Below are positions 9,191 to 18,278 of a stretch of 33,655 bases of DNA, one piece after another. The notes below the pieces were generated by a model, which was given only the letters and a program-made list of their open reading frames with translations, ran no database searches and had not been told where the DNA came from. This DNA comes from a virus: positions 1 through 33,655 of the IMG/VR virus record IMGVR_UViG_3300034418_007197; one strand, given 5' to 3'. The position numbers and the translations under genes are program-made. Each line of letters starts with the position of its first letter. The first letter of the stretch is position 1.

Positions 9191-9825
9191 TGTTAGTTCA
9201 GACAAGCTTCAACCCATTACCACAGCCGCAAACTTGCCACACTGGCGTAATTGTAGCGGGTTCAACTGTTAGTGATTACGCGGCGGCTTTGATGCAATTA
9301 AGCCATGTAAAGTTTTTGGGTCACGCTCATTTCAGAATCGCTCGAAACACTTACGACACAAGGCGCAGCCATCCATCATGGGCCGATCATTTAGACATGG
9401 CGCCCGCCGAGGTAGGAAAGTCTATTCCTCAAAAGCGCTTTTACTATCGAACAACACCATTAACAACTCATATAGCGATGCTTGCGAGGGTTGCAACATA
9501 TGGCCGATTAAACGCGGCGGCAAGTGGAGCCAATCCACAACTTCAAGTCTTCTTAAATACAACCGCGGGCGCTTCACTCGATACCGGGGTCTTATATGGT
9601 GAGGGCGTGGTTTATATCGACGGAGCAAACGACAACCCAAACGGCTTTAGAGGTTCGATCTATTCAACAGCTAACCTTGACAGTAATAGCGCAGATTTTG
9701 GGCGGCCTTTGATTGTTCCGAGTGCTAACCGTGGTGACACTTTAGCAGTAGTTGTAGCGGCTCAAGATTGTAAATTAATATCTTTAGACTTGTTCGATAT
9801 ACATCAAACCGAGGTGACGCCATGA
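9190..9825 (+). CDS. Tail-associated beta protein, unknown function
   Basis: 211 residues from ATG 9190, which overlaps the upstream stop as TAATG; a GTG at 9178 is in frame but has no better site. It has Ala/Gly/Asn-rich beta-strand segments such as 'ATYGRLNAAASG' and 'LQVFLNTTAG'. These resemble the second module of the preceding gene, so it may be a single-domain relative. It lies between two tail genes and overlaps the hub gene by ATGA. No recognised family. Confidence 0.5.
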   Translation: MLVQTSFNPLPQPQTCHTGVIVAGSTVSDYAAALMQLSHVKFLGHAHFRIARNTYDTRRSHPSWADHLDMAPAEVGKSIPQKRFYYRTTPLTTHIAMLARVATYGRLNAAASGANPQLQVFLNTTAGASLDTGVLYGEGVVYIDGANDNPNGFRGSIYSTANLDSNSADFGRPLIVPSANRGDTLAVVVAAQDCKLISLDLFDIHQTEVTP

Positions 9826-12800
9826 ACTTAAATAATGATCACGGGCGGCGCGTCTTCGTGTTAGAGATTGCGGGCTTGTCTACTCGGTATTACAGCGGGC
9901 CAAATCCCGCCGGTAGTAACTTGCCCTCAACGATAGCAACCGGGATCAATTACACCAACGTTGAATCATTGGTAAGTGTTGGCGCATATACAGCAAGCCT
10001 CGATCCTTCCGGCGGTGTTGCGACTTATGGCGCGATCAATGTTGAATTAACGATTGATCAGAGTAAAGGAAGCAATGACGCCGGCTTAATATTTGGGCGA
10101 TGCGGTGTGAGGTCAAGCGATGTCACCCGAGCGCAGGTTTCAACCTTAATGCCACATGAACAGGCATCGATTACGATTGATGTTGATCGAGACTTATCTA
10201 GTCTTTCTTATCCTCGCCTTTTCCATATTGGAGCCGAGACAGTACGCGCAACAAGCGCGACATCTTCAACGGTGACAATCGCAGAGCGCGGGGCCGGTGG
10301 TACACCTGTTCAAATCCACTCTACTACTAACAACGGGACCAATGTTCCAGAGTTGACAACTGACATAATCACATTCAGAGGTCGCCGCGCTTCAATCTGG
10401 ATCGCACAGCAAAGCGTTGACGGTACGTTAAGCGATTACACCGAGATTGTGAACGGCTTCATTGAATCAACGCCAACGATCGAAGACTCAACAATCATCA
10501 ATCTTTCAATCGTTCCCCTTACAGCTTTGTTTGACAATGCTTTAAGTCAGGTAAGCGTTGAGACTGAATTACTCCATAATTATCATTATTTTGAAAGTGA
10601 TCGCGGTAACATTTTCGAGTTCGGATTGTGGCAAGATCCAAGCCGCAACGATAATACTATTTATGTAAACGGTTCTTTCTTATCGGGTATCGGTACAGCC
10701 TCAGCGAGCTATGATGTAAGTGGTTCAAGTGATCGTTTATTGCTTGCTCTTAAAGTTGGTCAAGGAACCGATGCGACTTTAAACGATGGAACGGAAAACG
10801 GACAACAGCACCCGCGCTATCCTGCATTAACGCTTCTGGATAGCACAAAGATAATCCGCCCAAAGAATACAACGAGTGATTCACGCGGGCGCTTTTTATC
10901 GTTCGACTTTGACGATACAAACGATAATATTTTCGCAAGCCTCACGGATAGCACAATAGTTTACAGGCCTTTTTCATTGATCGAGTTGAAGCGGTACACG
11001 CTCGGCAGTGATGAAGTGAAGAGATGGCCTGAGATAATAAACGATCAAGTAAATGATGCCACTAATGGAATCACAGATTACACCGGGATCAATGGCGGCG
11101 TTGCTTCATTCATAATTGAAAATGATCGAATCAAGATGATCAACCGAGGGCGTGACCCTCATCTTTTCTTCTTTTCCTCTCGTGAATCATCCATAACAAC
11201 CGGCCAAACCTGGGCAAGTGTTCCGATACATTACGCGAGCGCGAATGATTACTATGGACCAATTGACAATTTAAGCCGCGCTTACTTTGGGATTGACTTC
11301 CTACAACTTGATGATGATGAATATCCAGCTGATCCGGTTATAAATCCCGACAACGGAGAACTTAGACAACCGCAAGTGACACGAGCCTTTTATGGTGGTG
11401 AAGCAATCGGCAGCGTTACCTTTCACGATCTCCGAGGAGTCGCGGCGGGGTACTATCAATTACTTGAATCAAAGATGCTCGTGAAAGATTCTTTGAATCT
11501 TCCAAGTTCAGCCGGTTCTGATGTCTTCGACGTTCAAGTAAAATATTATGATCGTGAGTTAGGGGAGGAATCAATCCAATGGTTCAAGGCTTCACATCAA
11601 ACCGTCGCGACTTTTGGCGGTTCTGATGTCGGCTATTTAATACACTTGGTTGATGATCCCGCAGACTTACGAAGATATAATAAATCATTCGGTGACTTCC
11701 CCGGTAATGATCGCGCAAGAATCACAATTGGCGCCCGTTTATCCCAACAAAGACCGGGGCAATTATTATTGAAGCTTTTAGAGTCGGGCGGCGGTGGTTC
11801 GGTTAATGGCTCTTATGATGTTCTTGGGTTTGGTTTAAATATAAATAACTCAGATATTAATGAAGCGTCTTTCTTGATGTATGACGCCCTTTCTAATCTA
11901 TCTCTTGACCTTTTCATAAGCTCGGCAGATGTCCAAATTAGAGAAGTAGTTGACCCACTCTTAAAGATGATGAGCGCGGCGCTTGTTATGACTCGTTCCT
12001 CAAGTGGTAAGTCAAGAATAAGCCTTCAACCTTTAGGGGATGAGCGAGCGGCGGCAAGTAAAGCAACGATTAGCGCGGGTGAATGGATCGCGGACCCTTC
12101 GCCGGTTTGGGATATTTACGAGGACATCGTAACTCAAGTTAACTTTAAATATGATTATGATAGTAACAATCAGAAGTTCTTGACCGTCAACACTGTTAAT
12201 AATCAAGAGGCGATGAATCGCTATGGAGAAGAGCGGGCCGCTATTGATCTTGACTTGTACGGTTATTCATCTGCTCAAATTGGATTTGGTTCTGGCGATT
12301 ACTACACGGCCTTTTTACCTGTCTTTTCTCGGATCTTCAGAATATTAAGCGACCCTTTAAGAGTGTGGCGGGGATCAATCGGCACAGGTAAAAGCATATT
12401 CCTTGACGTTGGTTCATACTTGACCGTCTCAAGTCCACATTTAAAAGGCTACGGCGCAACTTATGGCGTGACTAATGGCGTGGGTCAATTGCGCTCGATT
12501 CGTCAAGAGTTGATGGGAGAGGGTGCAGAAGTTGAGCTGATTCACAGCGGGTTAAAATCAACCGGTTGGAATGCCGCCGCCGATGTGACATCAACGCTAA
12601 CAAGTACAAGTGTTTTGATAAGTACGAACAACTACACAAGCACTGATATATTCGGCGAGACAGTAAGAGACGGTCAGTTTTTTCAAGCGGGCGATGTCGT
12701 CGATTATCTACCGCGCGGCGATGAAGACAACGCGATCACTGGCCTTGTAATATTGAGCGTGACAGGAACCTTTTTTAATACTGTGACATTTACAACGGCC

Positions 12801-12908
12801 CACGGCATAACGGCCACAGGCGGAACGATTGAGCCAACGGCCTACGGTTCCGCATCGACAAATCATAAGCAATATGCGTATATTGATCAGAACGAGGAGT
12901 ACAGCTGA
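9822..12908 (+). CDS. Large tail hub / baseplate protein
   Basis: 1028 residues, the largest gene in the window; GAGGTG precedes its ATG. The N-terminal 260 residues show the tail-hub pattern 'SYPRLFHIGAETVRATS...RGAGGTP..IHS' (a Gly-x-Glu strand followed by an RG..GTP..H turn), seen in hub proteins of many siphoviruses. The middle is beta-rich with aromatic strands. The last 130 residues include 'GYGATYGVTNGVGQ' and a Thr/Ser-rich end. It probably forms the central tail tip that carries the fibres and opens on adsorption. No peptidase motif is visible; that activity is in the next gene. Confidence 0.65.
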   Translation: MNLNNDHGRRVFVLEIAGLSTRYYSGPNPAGSNLPSTIATGINYTNVESLVSVGAYTASLDPSGGVATYGAINVELTIDQSKGSNDAGLIFGRCGVRSSDVTRAQVSTLMPHEQASITIDVDRDLSSLSYPRLFHIGAETVRATSATSSTVTIAERGAGGTPVQIHSTTNNGTNVPELTTDIITFRGRRASIWIAQQSVDGTLSDYTEIVNGFIESTPTIEDSTIINLSIVPLTALFDNALSQVSVETELLHNYHYFESDRGNIFEFGLWQDPSRNDNTIYVNGSFLSGIGTASASYDVSGSSDRLLLALKVGQGTDATLNDGTENGQQHPRYPALTLLDSTKIIRPKNTTSDSRGRFLSFDFDDTNDNIFASLTDSTIVYRPFSLIELKRYTLGSDEVKRWPEIINDQVNDATNGITDYTGINGGVASFIIENDRIKMINRGRDPHLFFFSSRESSITTGQTWASVPIHYASANDYYGPIDNLSRAYFGIDFLQLDDDEYPADPVINPDNGELRQPQVTRAFYGGEAIGSVTFHDLRGVAAGYYQLLESKMLVKDSLNLPSSAGSDVFDVQVKYYDRELGEESIQWFKASHQTVATFGGSDVGYLIHLVDDPADLRRYNKSFGDFPGNDRARITIGARLSQQRPGQLLLKLLESGGGGSVNGSYDVLGFGLNINNSDINEASFLMYDALSNLSLDLFISSADVQIREVVDPLLKMMSAALVMTRSSSGKSRISLQPLGDERAAASKATISAGEWIADPSPVWDIYEDIVTQVNFKYDYDSNNQKFLTVNTVNNQEAMNRYGEERAAIDLDLYGYSSAQIGFGSGDYYTAFLPVFSRIFRILSDPLRVWRGSIGTGKSIFLDVGSYLTVSSPHLKGYGATYGVTNGVGQLRSIRQELMGEGAEVELIHSGLKSTGWNAAADVTSTLTSTSVLISTNNYTSTDIFGETVRDGQFFQAGDVVDYLPRGDEDNAITGLVILSVTGTFFNTVTFTTAHGITATGGTIEPTAYGSASTNHKQYAYIDQNEEYS

Positions 12909-12910
12909 TT

Positions 12911-13582
12911 ATGCCAACTAAACAACAACTTGAGAGCGTTATTCTTGACCTTAAAGAGGACTTGAGGCGAATCAATCGCGAGCTTAATCAATTGTCGATT
13001 GATCTACCTGACGACTTGAGAAAGCCGCGCGGGGAGAAGGTTGTACCTAATGAGCGGGTCGAGACTGTACTCGAGCGATCAGAGAATGAGTTCAATCGTT
13101 TTGTAACCGAGCCAGAGTATGACGGCGATTACCAAAGGATAAACGCATACATTCAAGGTGAAGACGGTCTTGGGTGGAGTTGGGAAAGTGACTACACGCG
13201 CAACGGTCAGTTTGCATGGTGTGGAGCTTTTGCGGCTTTCTGTTATGCGGCGATAAACGCAACGATTAGAAAGCAGGTTTTCGCGAGCTGTTATCGACTT
13301 AGTGCGAATTGGTCAGGAACAAAGCGACACCGTGAAACATCCGACATCTTGCCCGGTGATATTGTCGTTGTGTTCACATCAGATAAGCAGTCGCCTAGTT
13401 ATGGGAATCACATCACAATAGCTTTAGAGTCACCCGATACGAACGGCGACTTTAAAACCGTGGAAGGCAACGCTCACGGCGAATCATGCAAAGAGACGCA
13501 AGTTGAGGGCGTAATTCATCGCTCGCGCAATACTCAAAACGTCGCGGCGGTTTATCGTCCACTTGATGAGGATTATAGTTGA
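12911..13582 (+). CDS. CHAP-type cell-wall hydrolase (endolysin or tail lysin)
   Basis: 223 residues. An N-terminal charged coiled coil (about 5-35) is followed by a Cys-His peptidase domain. Catalytic Cys104 lies in 'FAWCGAFAAFC', then 'PGDIVVVF' at 148-155, His167 in 'YGNHITIALE', and Glu185/Asn187 in 'TVEGNA'. This order is that of CHAP/NlpC-P60-like amidases and endopeptidases that cut peptidoglycan. It has no signal peptide, so export would need the holin-like protein of the next gene, which overlaps its stop (TGATG). Its position after the hub means a virion-associated lysin is possible; the holin neighbour favours endolysin. Confidence 0.8.
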   Translation: MPTKQQLESVILDLKEDLRRINRELNQLSIDLPDDLRKPRGEKVVPNERVETVLERSENEFNRFVTEPEYDGDYQRINAYIQGEDGLGWSWESDYTRNGQFAWCGAFAAFCYAAINATIRKQVFASCYRLSANWSGTKRHRETSDILPGDIVVVFTSDKQSPSYGNHITIALESPDTNGDFKTVEGNAHGESCKETQVEGVIHRSRNTQNVAAVYRPLDEDYS

Positions 13583-13782
13583 TGTTGTTGAAGTTTGTTG
13601 GAGGGCGTAAAGCCCTTGCTTTTTATGCTGCGCTTATCGTGATCTTCGCTCTTGCGTGGACAGGTAAAGCAACCTCTGAAGTTCTCGGAGCTTTGGATAC
13701 ACTAAGTTTAATATATATAGGTGGTAACGTAATGAAAGCGAAAGTCACCGCCAAAAATGGAGGATTAAAAAATGATGCTTAA
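13582..13782 (+). CDS. Holin-like membrane protein
   Basis: 66 residues from ATG 13582; the preceding TTG is less likely because of the TGATG overlap. A first transmembrane helix spans about residues 11-29 ('ALAFYAALIVIFALAWTG'). A second hydrophobic stretch, about 34-52, ends in 'YIGGNV', and a basic tail follows. The 'GGRKALAF...IGGNV' pattern is common in small membrane proteins next to phage endolysins. It probably permeabilises the inner membrane to release the lysin. The assignment is by size, topology and position. Confidence 0.65.
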   Translation: MLLKFVGGRKALAFYAALIVIFALAWTGKATSEVLGALDTLSLIYIGGNVMKAKVTAKNGGLKNDA

Positions 13783-14158
13783 CGCTGAATATCTAACAAA
13801 AAGCGGCGGCTATCGCGCGGTTTATCGTGGCTCTGCGATCTCTTCGACAGATTGGACAGATCTTTCAAGTGATGACTTTTACGATGTTTACACCGGCTCA
13901 GCCCTTGCCGCGTCTTTGACATTTCGATCTATCCAGATTGTAAACCGTGGCTCGTCTTCAATGTTTTTGAAGTACCGCGCGCGTGTTGGCGCGGGTGACT
14001 CGACAGCATACACAGAGGGCGTAATTCAGATCGAAGGTGGCGCGGAATGGTCAGACGACATCATTTTAAACGCGGGGCCAATTCAAACGATCGCATTTAA
14101 AAAAGGTGCGACCGGTGATGAGGTCTTGATGTTCGTCGGCTTCGACAAGGGGAATTAA
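13772..14158 (+). CDS. Small beta-rich virion-type protein, unknown
   Basis: 128 residues; GGAGG at 13759-13763 favours the first of two ATG codons. The sequence is strand-rich and Gly/Ser-rich, with 'FRSIQIVNRGSSSMFLKYRARVG' in the middle. This pattern fits a small beta sandwich used as an accessory virion or fibre-attachment protein. It lies between the lysis pair and the tail fibre. Function not recognised. Confidence 0.5.
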   Translation: MMLNAEYLTKSGGYRAVYRGSAISSTDWTDLSSDDFYDVYTGSALAASLTFRSIQIVNRGSSSMFLKYRARVGAGDSTAYTEGVIQIEGGAEWSDDIILNAGPIQTIAFKKGATGDEVLMFVGFDKGN

Positions 14159-14159
14159 T

Positions 14160-16208
14160 ATGAGCTTTAATTATACTCCACCAAGCGCGACAGGAACCGG
14201 CGGCCTTGAATACAAAGGAACCTTTGACGCTTCAACAGGTCTGCCGGATCTTTCAAACGCTGAGCAGGGCGATTTATATGTGATCAGCGTTGCCGGCACA
14301 ATCTACGGTCAAACTTGGGCCGTTGGTGATCACCTTCTAATAAATGAAGACATGGGCGGCACGATCACCAATTCTAAAATAGATAAGGTTGATAATACTG
14401 ACGCGGTGACATCTGTAAATGGTTTAGTCGGTGCAGTCGTTCTCTCTGGTGATGACATCGCCGCAGATCATACCGCGGTAAACTATACAGCAACAAACGC
14501 GAACATTGATGGACATCTAGCAGGGATAGATTCACAACTTGGAGCCGCCGCGCCTGTCGATAGTGTCAACGGTCAAACCGGCGTAGTAAATATTTACGCT
14601 GATGATTCAACGCTAAACATCGCCGGGTCAGGTCTTACTATCTCAGGCACCGGCGCAAGTTCAACACTTAACGCAGACGTGACAAGCGTTAACGGCGCAA
14701 CCGGGGCGGTAAGCCTTGGCCTTGATGACTTAAATGATGTTACTTTAGGAACTACAACAAACGGCGACGTATTAACATATAATTCTGGTGTGTGGGAATC
14801 GAGCGCGGCGCCCGGTGGATTCTTAACCGCTGTTGTAGACGATACCACGCCACAGCTTGGCGGCCCATTGGACACAAACGGGCAATCAATCACAAGCGCG
14901 AGTAATGCTAACGTAACGATTGATCCGGACGGAACCGGCGACATTTCAACCGGCGCGGATATTATCCCAGACGCTGATTTTTCTTATACGATAGGTGATG
15001 AGGATTTTCGCTTCCATTCATTCGGTACACTCAACGGCGCGGTAAGATTCAAAGCCAAGAATGACAGCGGCGGCACGATGACACGCGGCCAAGTCGTTTA
15101 TATCAAGGGCATCTCGGGAACCGTCCCGACTGTAGACCTTGCGCGAGCAAACGCGGCGGCCACAATGCCGGCCTTCGGTCTGGTTTGGTCAGCGACTGCA
15201 AACGATCAAGCCGAGGTACAGATAGTAACTTTTGGACAACTTGAAGACGCAAACACGAGCACGTTAACGCCGGTCAATTCTACTCTATATGTAAGCGCGG
15301 CAACTGCGGGCGCGTTGACTGTGACCGCTCCAACTGGTGAAACTAACTTTATTCAAAATATAGGGCGCGTTCTTCGAGTAGATGGAAGCGCGGGTGTAAT
15401 TCGTGTAGGTGGCGCGGGTCGCTCGAACGCTACGCCGAACCTTGACACAGACAATATATTCATTGGTAACGCATCAAACCAAGCTGTAACAAAAGCGATT
15501 AGCACGATTGAGCTTGATGAGTTCAGCAACACAACGAGCGGCTTTATAAAGAACGTTGTAGAAGATACAACGCCACAGCTCGGCGGCAATATTGACACGA
15601 ACAGTAAAGAGATCGTAAGCGTAAGTAATGCTGATATTGTCATAGCTCCGAACGGCACCGGCTCGCTTGTCGTAAAAGATGAGAAGAGTCTCAAGTTTAA
15701 TGAGTCATCAAACACTTACAGCGTAGCCGTAAAAGCGCCGAATACTTTGACGGCATCTTACTCTCTCACATTGCCGGTTGATGATGGAACAACAAGCCAA
15801 TTATTAAGCACCGATGGAAACGGCGTTTTAAGTTGGGCCGATGCTTTGCTTGTTGCTCAGAATCTCGCAGACTTGAACAACGTCGCAACCGCTCGCGATA
15901 ATCTCGGAGTAGATGCGCGCCCAACTTATCAGAGTGTGAGTTCATCACCTGTTACAGGTGCGATTAATTATCACTATTCAGTAGATACGAGCGGCGGTGC
16001 GATTACCATCAACTTGCCCGCGATAAGTGGACTAAGCACAGGTCAGCGAATTTATATAAAACTGAAGACCGCTGGGAATGACTTGACCTTGACGCCAGAC
16101 TCTACGGCTCCGGATTTTATAGACGGTCAAAGCTCTTACGTTTTAGACGTTCAACATTCAGCTTTGACTTTAGTCGTGGGAGCGGGTTCGAACTGGGAGA
16201 TTATTTAA
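14160..16208 (+). CDS. Tail fibre protein
   Basis: 682 residues. It contains fibre repeats known from many environmental phages: 'SVNGLVGAV', 'SVNGQTGVV' and 'SVNGATGAV' in the first third, and two copies of 'DTTPQLGG..DTN' with trailing 'SNA..TI.P.GTG' (about residues 225-265 and 460-500). A 'SYSLTLPVDDGTTSQLLSTD' segment follows. The C-terminal 100 residues form a recognisable trimeric tip domain ('INYHYSVDTSGG', 'INLPA', 'FIDGQSS', ending 'SNWEII'). Such proteins bind the host surface. It heads a group of receptor-binding-like genes. Confidence 0.85.
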   Translation: MSFNYTPPSATGTGGLEYKGTFDASTGLPDLSNAEQGDLYVISVAGTIYGQTWAVGDHLLINEDMGGTITNSKIDKVDNTDAVTSVNGLVGAVVLSGDDIAADHTAVNYTATNANIDGHLAGIDSQLGAAAPVDSVNGQTGVVNIYADDSTLNIAGSGLTISGTGASSTLNADVTSVNGATGAVSLGLDDLNDVTLGTTTNGDVLTYNSGVWESSAAPGGFLTAVVDDTTPQLGGPLDTNGQSITSASNANVTIDPDGTGDISTGADIIPDADFSYTIGDEDFRFHSFGTLNGAVRFKAKNDSGGTMTRGQVVYIKGISGTVPTVDLARANAAATMPAFGLVWSATANDQAEVQIVTFGQLEDANTSTLTPVNSTLYVSAATAGALTVTAPTGETNFIQNIGRVLRVDGSAGVIRVGGAGRSNATPNLDTDNIFIGNASNQAVTKAISTIELDEFSNTTSGFIKNVVEDTTPQLGGNIDTNSKEIVSVSNADIVIAPNGTGSLVVKDEKSLKFNESSNTYSVAVKAPNTLTASYSLTLPVDDGTTSQLLSTDGNGVLSWADALLVAQNLADLNNVATARDNLGVDARPTYQSVSSSPVTGAINYHYSVDTSGGAITINLPAISGLSTGQRIYIKLKTAGNDLTLTPDSTAPDFIDGQSSYVLDVQHSALTLVVGAGSNWEII

Positions 16209-16209
16209 A

Positions 16210-16746
16210 ATGTCCCACAATTTATACACGATCAACAACGAGGGCGGCGATGTAGTCAGTTATCACGGCGCGAGCTTAGGTATTCTGTATTTGGGCCGTG
16301 GATCTACTCAAAATTACCCGGCCACTTTAACAACCGGTGATCTTTTCGAGTGGTATGATTCAAACCCGATTAATACGCTCGGCGCAACTTTAAGAACTGG
16401 CAGTGCTACAGATTGGTATGATCAGATCACATTACCCGCCGGCACATATAGATTCATGAATTATGTCAGCGCTCCAGTGCTTGATCCCACGGGAATTTAT
16501 CGTTTACGCCTCGCTGAAAATGGAACAGTTAATAATTACGGTGTGATTAAATTAACAGGTGCGAATACATCGAATGAGGATCCGTATAATTTCCCGTATG
16601 ATTTAGATTTTACAAATACATATACTAGTTCTGTGAATATCACTTTTGTTTGTGATCCCACAGGGACCGCATCAATAGCGACAGGAGCAACTACACGTCA
16701 GAGGATAAGTGAATCACAGTTTTTATACATTCGGAGGCTTGCGTAA
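16210..16746 (+). CDS. Receptor-binding-like protein 1 of 3 ('MSHN' paralogue)
   Basis: 178 residues, starting 'MSHNLYTIN' and ending 'FLYIRRLA'. The protein is beta-rich with alternating aromatic and Thr/Asn strands, like small jelly-roll head domains. Start and end motifs are shared with the next two genes, which have diverged strongly in between. It follows the tail fibre directly and has no visible enzyme motif. An adsorption role is inferred from position and divergence pattern. Confidence 0.6.
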   Translation: MSHNLYTINNEGGDVVSYHGASLGILYLGRGSTQNYPATLTTGDLFEWYDSNPINTLGATLRTGSATDWYDQITLPAGTYRFMNYVSAPVLDPTGIYRLRLAENGTVNNYGVIKLTGANTSNEDPYNFPYDLDFTNTYTSSVNITFVCDPTGTASIATGATTRQRISESQFLYIRRLA

Positions 16747-17303
16747 TGTCTCACAATATATTGAAGTACAATGCTAATTCATTTGATGTAAACAGCAATA
16801 GAACAGAGACAGCGACAAACCTGACTTATGGATTTATACAGGATGAAGACGCACCAACGCCCACGGTTTCTTATCCTCGAAATTTTGTAACCGGTCAGAG
16901 TGTTTTAATTTACAAATCAAGAGTAGATAATAACTTTTCGACTACTGATGTAGAGTTTAATGATTGGCCAACAAACACCAATTTTATCAACTCAGTGACA
17001 CTAAAAACAAACGGTGTTTATGCTGTCCATGGTTTCGCAAGATTTCGCTACAATTTAGCTGATTCTCTGGTCGGCTATCAGGGCTTCGGTCTACATGACG
17101 GGACTAATTATGTATCGAATCAGTTCTATCATCAATATAATGAACAAGATTATATAAGTGACCCTAACCTATACACTATTGTTCAAGTAACTGGGGGTGT
17201 CGCTGTAACTATGTATATAAGAATTATTACTATTGATGATTCATATATAAATAAAACCGCGCCTCGTCGGTGGAATTATTTACATGTAGAGAAATTACAA
17301 TGA
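16746..17303 (+). CDS. Receptor-binding-like protein 2 of 3 ('MSHN' paralogue)
   Basis: 185 residues, starting 'MSHNILKYN', with GGAGG at 16733-16737 and a TAATG overlap with gene 1. It shares 'NFVTGQSV' with the 'NYSTGQTR' of gene 3 and ends in a related strand ('YLHVEKLQ'). It is beta-rich with many Tyr and Asn. The DNA here looks more AT-rich than the neighbouring structural genes, which fits recent exchange. Role inferred as host-range determinant. Confidence 0.55.
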   Translation: MSHNILKYNANSFDVNSNRTETATNLTYGFIQDEDAPTPTVSYPRNFVTGQSVLIYKSRVDNNFSTTDVEFNDWPTNTNFINSVTLKTNGVYAVHGFARFRYNLADSLVGYQGFGLHDGTNYVSNQFYHQYNEQDYISDPNLYTIVQVTGGVAVTMYIRIITIDDSYINKTAPRRWNYLHVEKLQ

Positions 17304-17842
17304 GTCATAATATAGAATCAATCCAAGGTGAAACGCCTAATGTTTCATCAGAAGTTACCGGCACATTAAGCAATAGTCAGACACTGGGTTACATGCTGAA
17401 CTACAGCACTGGTCAGACGAGAAGCACTAGCGGAAATTACGGAGCAAATGATTACTACGACTTCTGGACAGGTGCTGACAATTACAGCGGATTGGGTACG
17501 CTCGGCGGTAATTATGTAACGCTCCCAAGAGGTCATTTTTTTGTTTTGTGCGCGCCTACGTTCGGCGATAAAACATCCAGCTCGGGCAATAACGAAGCGC
17601 GTATGCAATGGGTAAAGCATGATGGGACACCGGCGAATGATGAGGCGATCGGCAATTTATCGAGCGTAAATCTTGATTATGTTGAACCGACTTATCCAAG
17701 CACTGGAAAATGCGCAGCATATGTAGAGGGGCCTTGCGAGATAAGATTAAAGTTTATATCTATTCCCGCGGGAACATTTCCAAAAGCGGGGACTGAGACG
17801 AACAAATCACCGTTTTTCTTATATATTCAAAGGATAGCGTAA
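17300..17842 (+). CDS. Receptor-binding-like protein 3 of 3 ('MSHN' paralogue)
   Basis: 180 residues from ATG 17300, which overlaps the previous stop (ATGA) and restores the shared 'MSHNIESIQ' start; an upstream in-frame ATG at 17270 would break this pattern. It ends 'FLYIQRIA', close to gene 1's ending. The region 'YDFWTGADNYSGLG...VTLPRGHFFV' corresponds to 'LFEWYDSNP...ITLPAGTYRF' of gene 1. Beta-rich, no enzyme motif. Confidence 0.6.
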   Translation: MSHNIESIQGETPNVSSEVTGTLSNSQTLGYMLNYSTGQTRSTSGNYGANDYYDFWTGADNYSGLGTLGGNYVTLPRGHFFVLCAPTFGDKTSSSGNNEARMQWVKHDGTPANDEAIGNLSSVNLDYVEPTYPSTGKCAAYVEGPCEIRLKFISIPAGTFPKAGTETNKSPFFLYIQRIA

Positions 17843-18192
17843 TGTTATTAACACAGGTTAAAATGGATCAATCTTTAGTTGTTGGCGAGTTTGTTCAATG
17901 GGACACACAACAGCTGATGTTTGTTCGCTGTACTGATCACGTCAACATGATTGGTGTAGTTGATCAACCGCCGGAACTAGTCAACGGCTCATATATTGGC
18001 GTGATTCGACAAGCCGGGGTTGCGTCAGCGATTGCGGGCGAGGATATACCCGAGGAGGGCGGGCCGCTTGGAGTTGATGCGAGCGGGCGCGCTATTATAT
18101 CAGCTGATCATTCTTGCGGCTTGATTCAAGCGCAACCCTACGGACAGCCGCCAAGGCTTGCCGGTGATCGTGTCGTTGTTTGGTTACGATGA
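17842..18192 (+). CDS. Small beta protein resembling capsid cement (DUF2190-like)
   Basis: 116 residues; TAATG overlap upstream. The pattern 'GEFVQWD....FVRCTDHVNMIGVV......IGVIRQAGVASAIAG' parallels the cement-like protein at 31676 ('FALVKLATDGDVEVAGASDGANIIGVA......VVVHGLTRAVI'). DUF2190-type proteins decorate capsids; this copy, far from the head genes and after the fibres, might be a knob on a tail or fibre instead. The similarity is by eye only. Confidence 0.45.
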   Translation: MLLTQVKMDQSLVVGEFVQWDTQQLMFVRCTDHVNMIGVVDQPPELVNGSYIGVIRQAGVASAIAGEDIPEEGGPLGVDASGRAIISADHSCGLIQAQPYGQPPRLAGDRVVVWLR

Positions 18193-18278
18193 GCCGCCAA
18201 GACTTCGAAGCTTATCTTATATTCTTTTTCGTCTTTTTCTTTACCTGCTGTGTGTTTCTTTGGGCGCATCTAATATGA
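18189..18278 (+). CDS. 29-residue membrane peptide
   Basis: This very short reading frame begins at an ATG overlapping the upstream stop (ATGA, 18189-18192). It ends at a TGA overlapping the next start (ATGA, 18275-18278). The product 'MSRQDFEAYL' is followed by an extremely hydrophobic Phe-rich segment with two Cys, then 'WAHLI'. Coupling on both sides suggests it is real. It may be a small lysis accessory or simply keep translation coupled. Confidence 0.45.
   Translation: MSRQDFEAYLIFFFVFFFTCCVFLWAHLI

Noticed and set aside
16170-16210. GGGTTCGAA as a tRNA T-arm
   Set aside because: No acceptor or anticodon stems fit around it, and it encodes the conserved end of the tail fibre.
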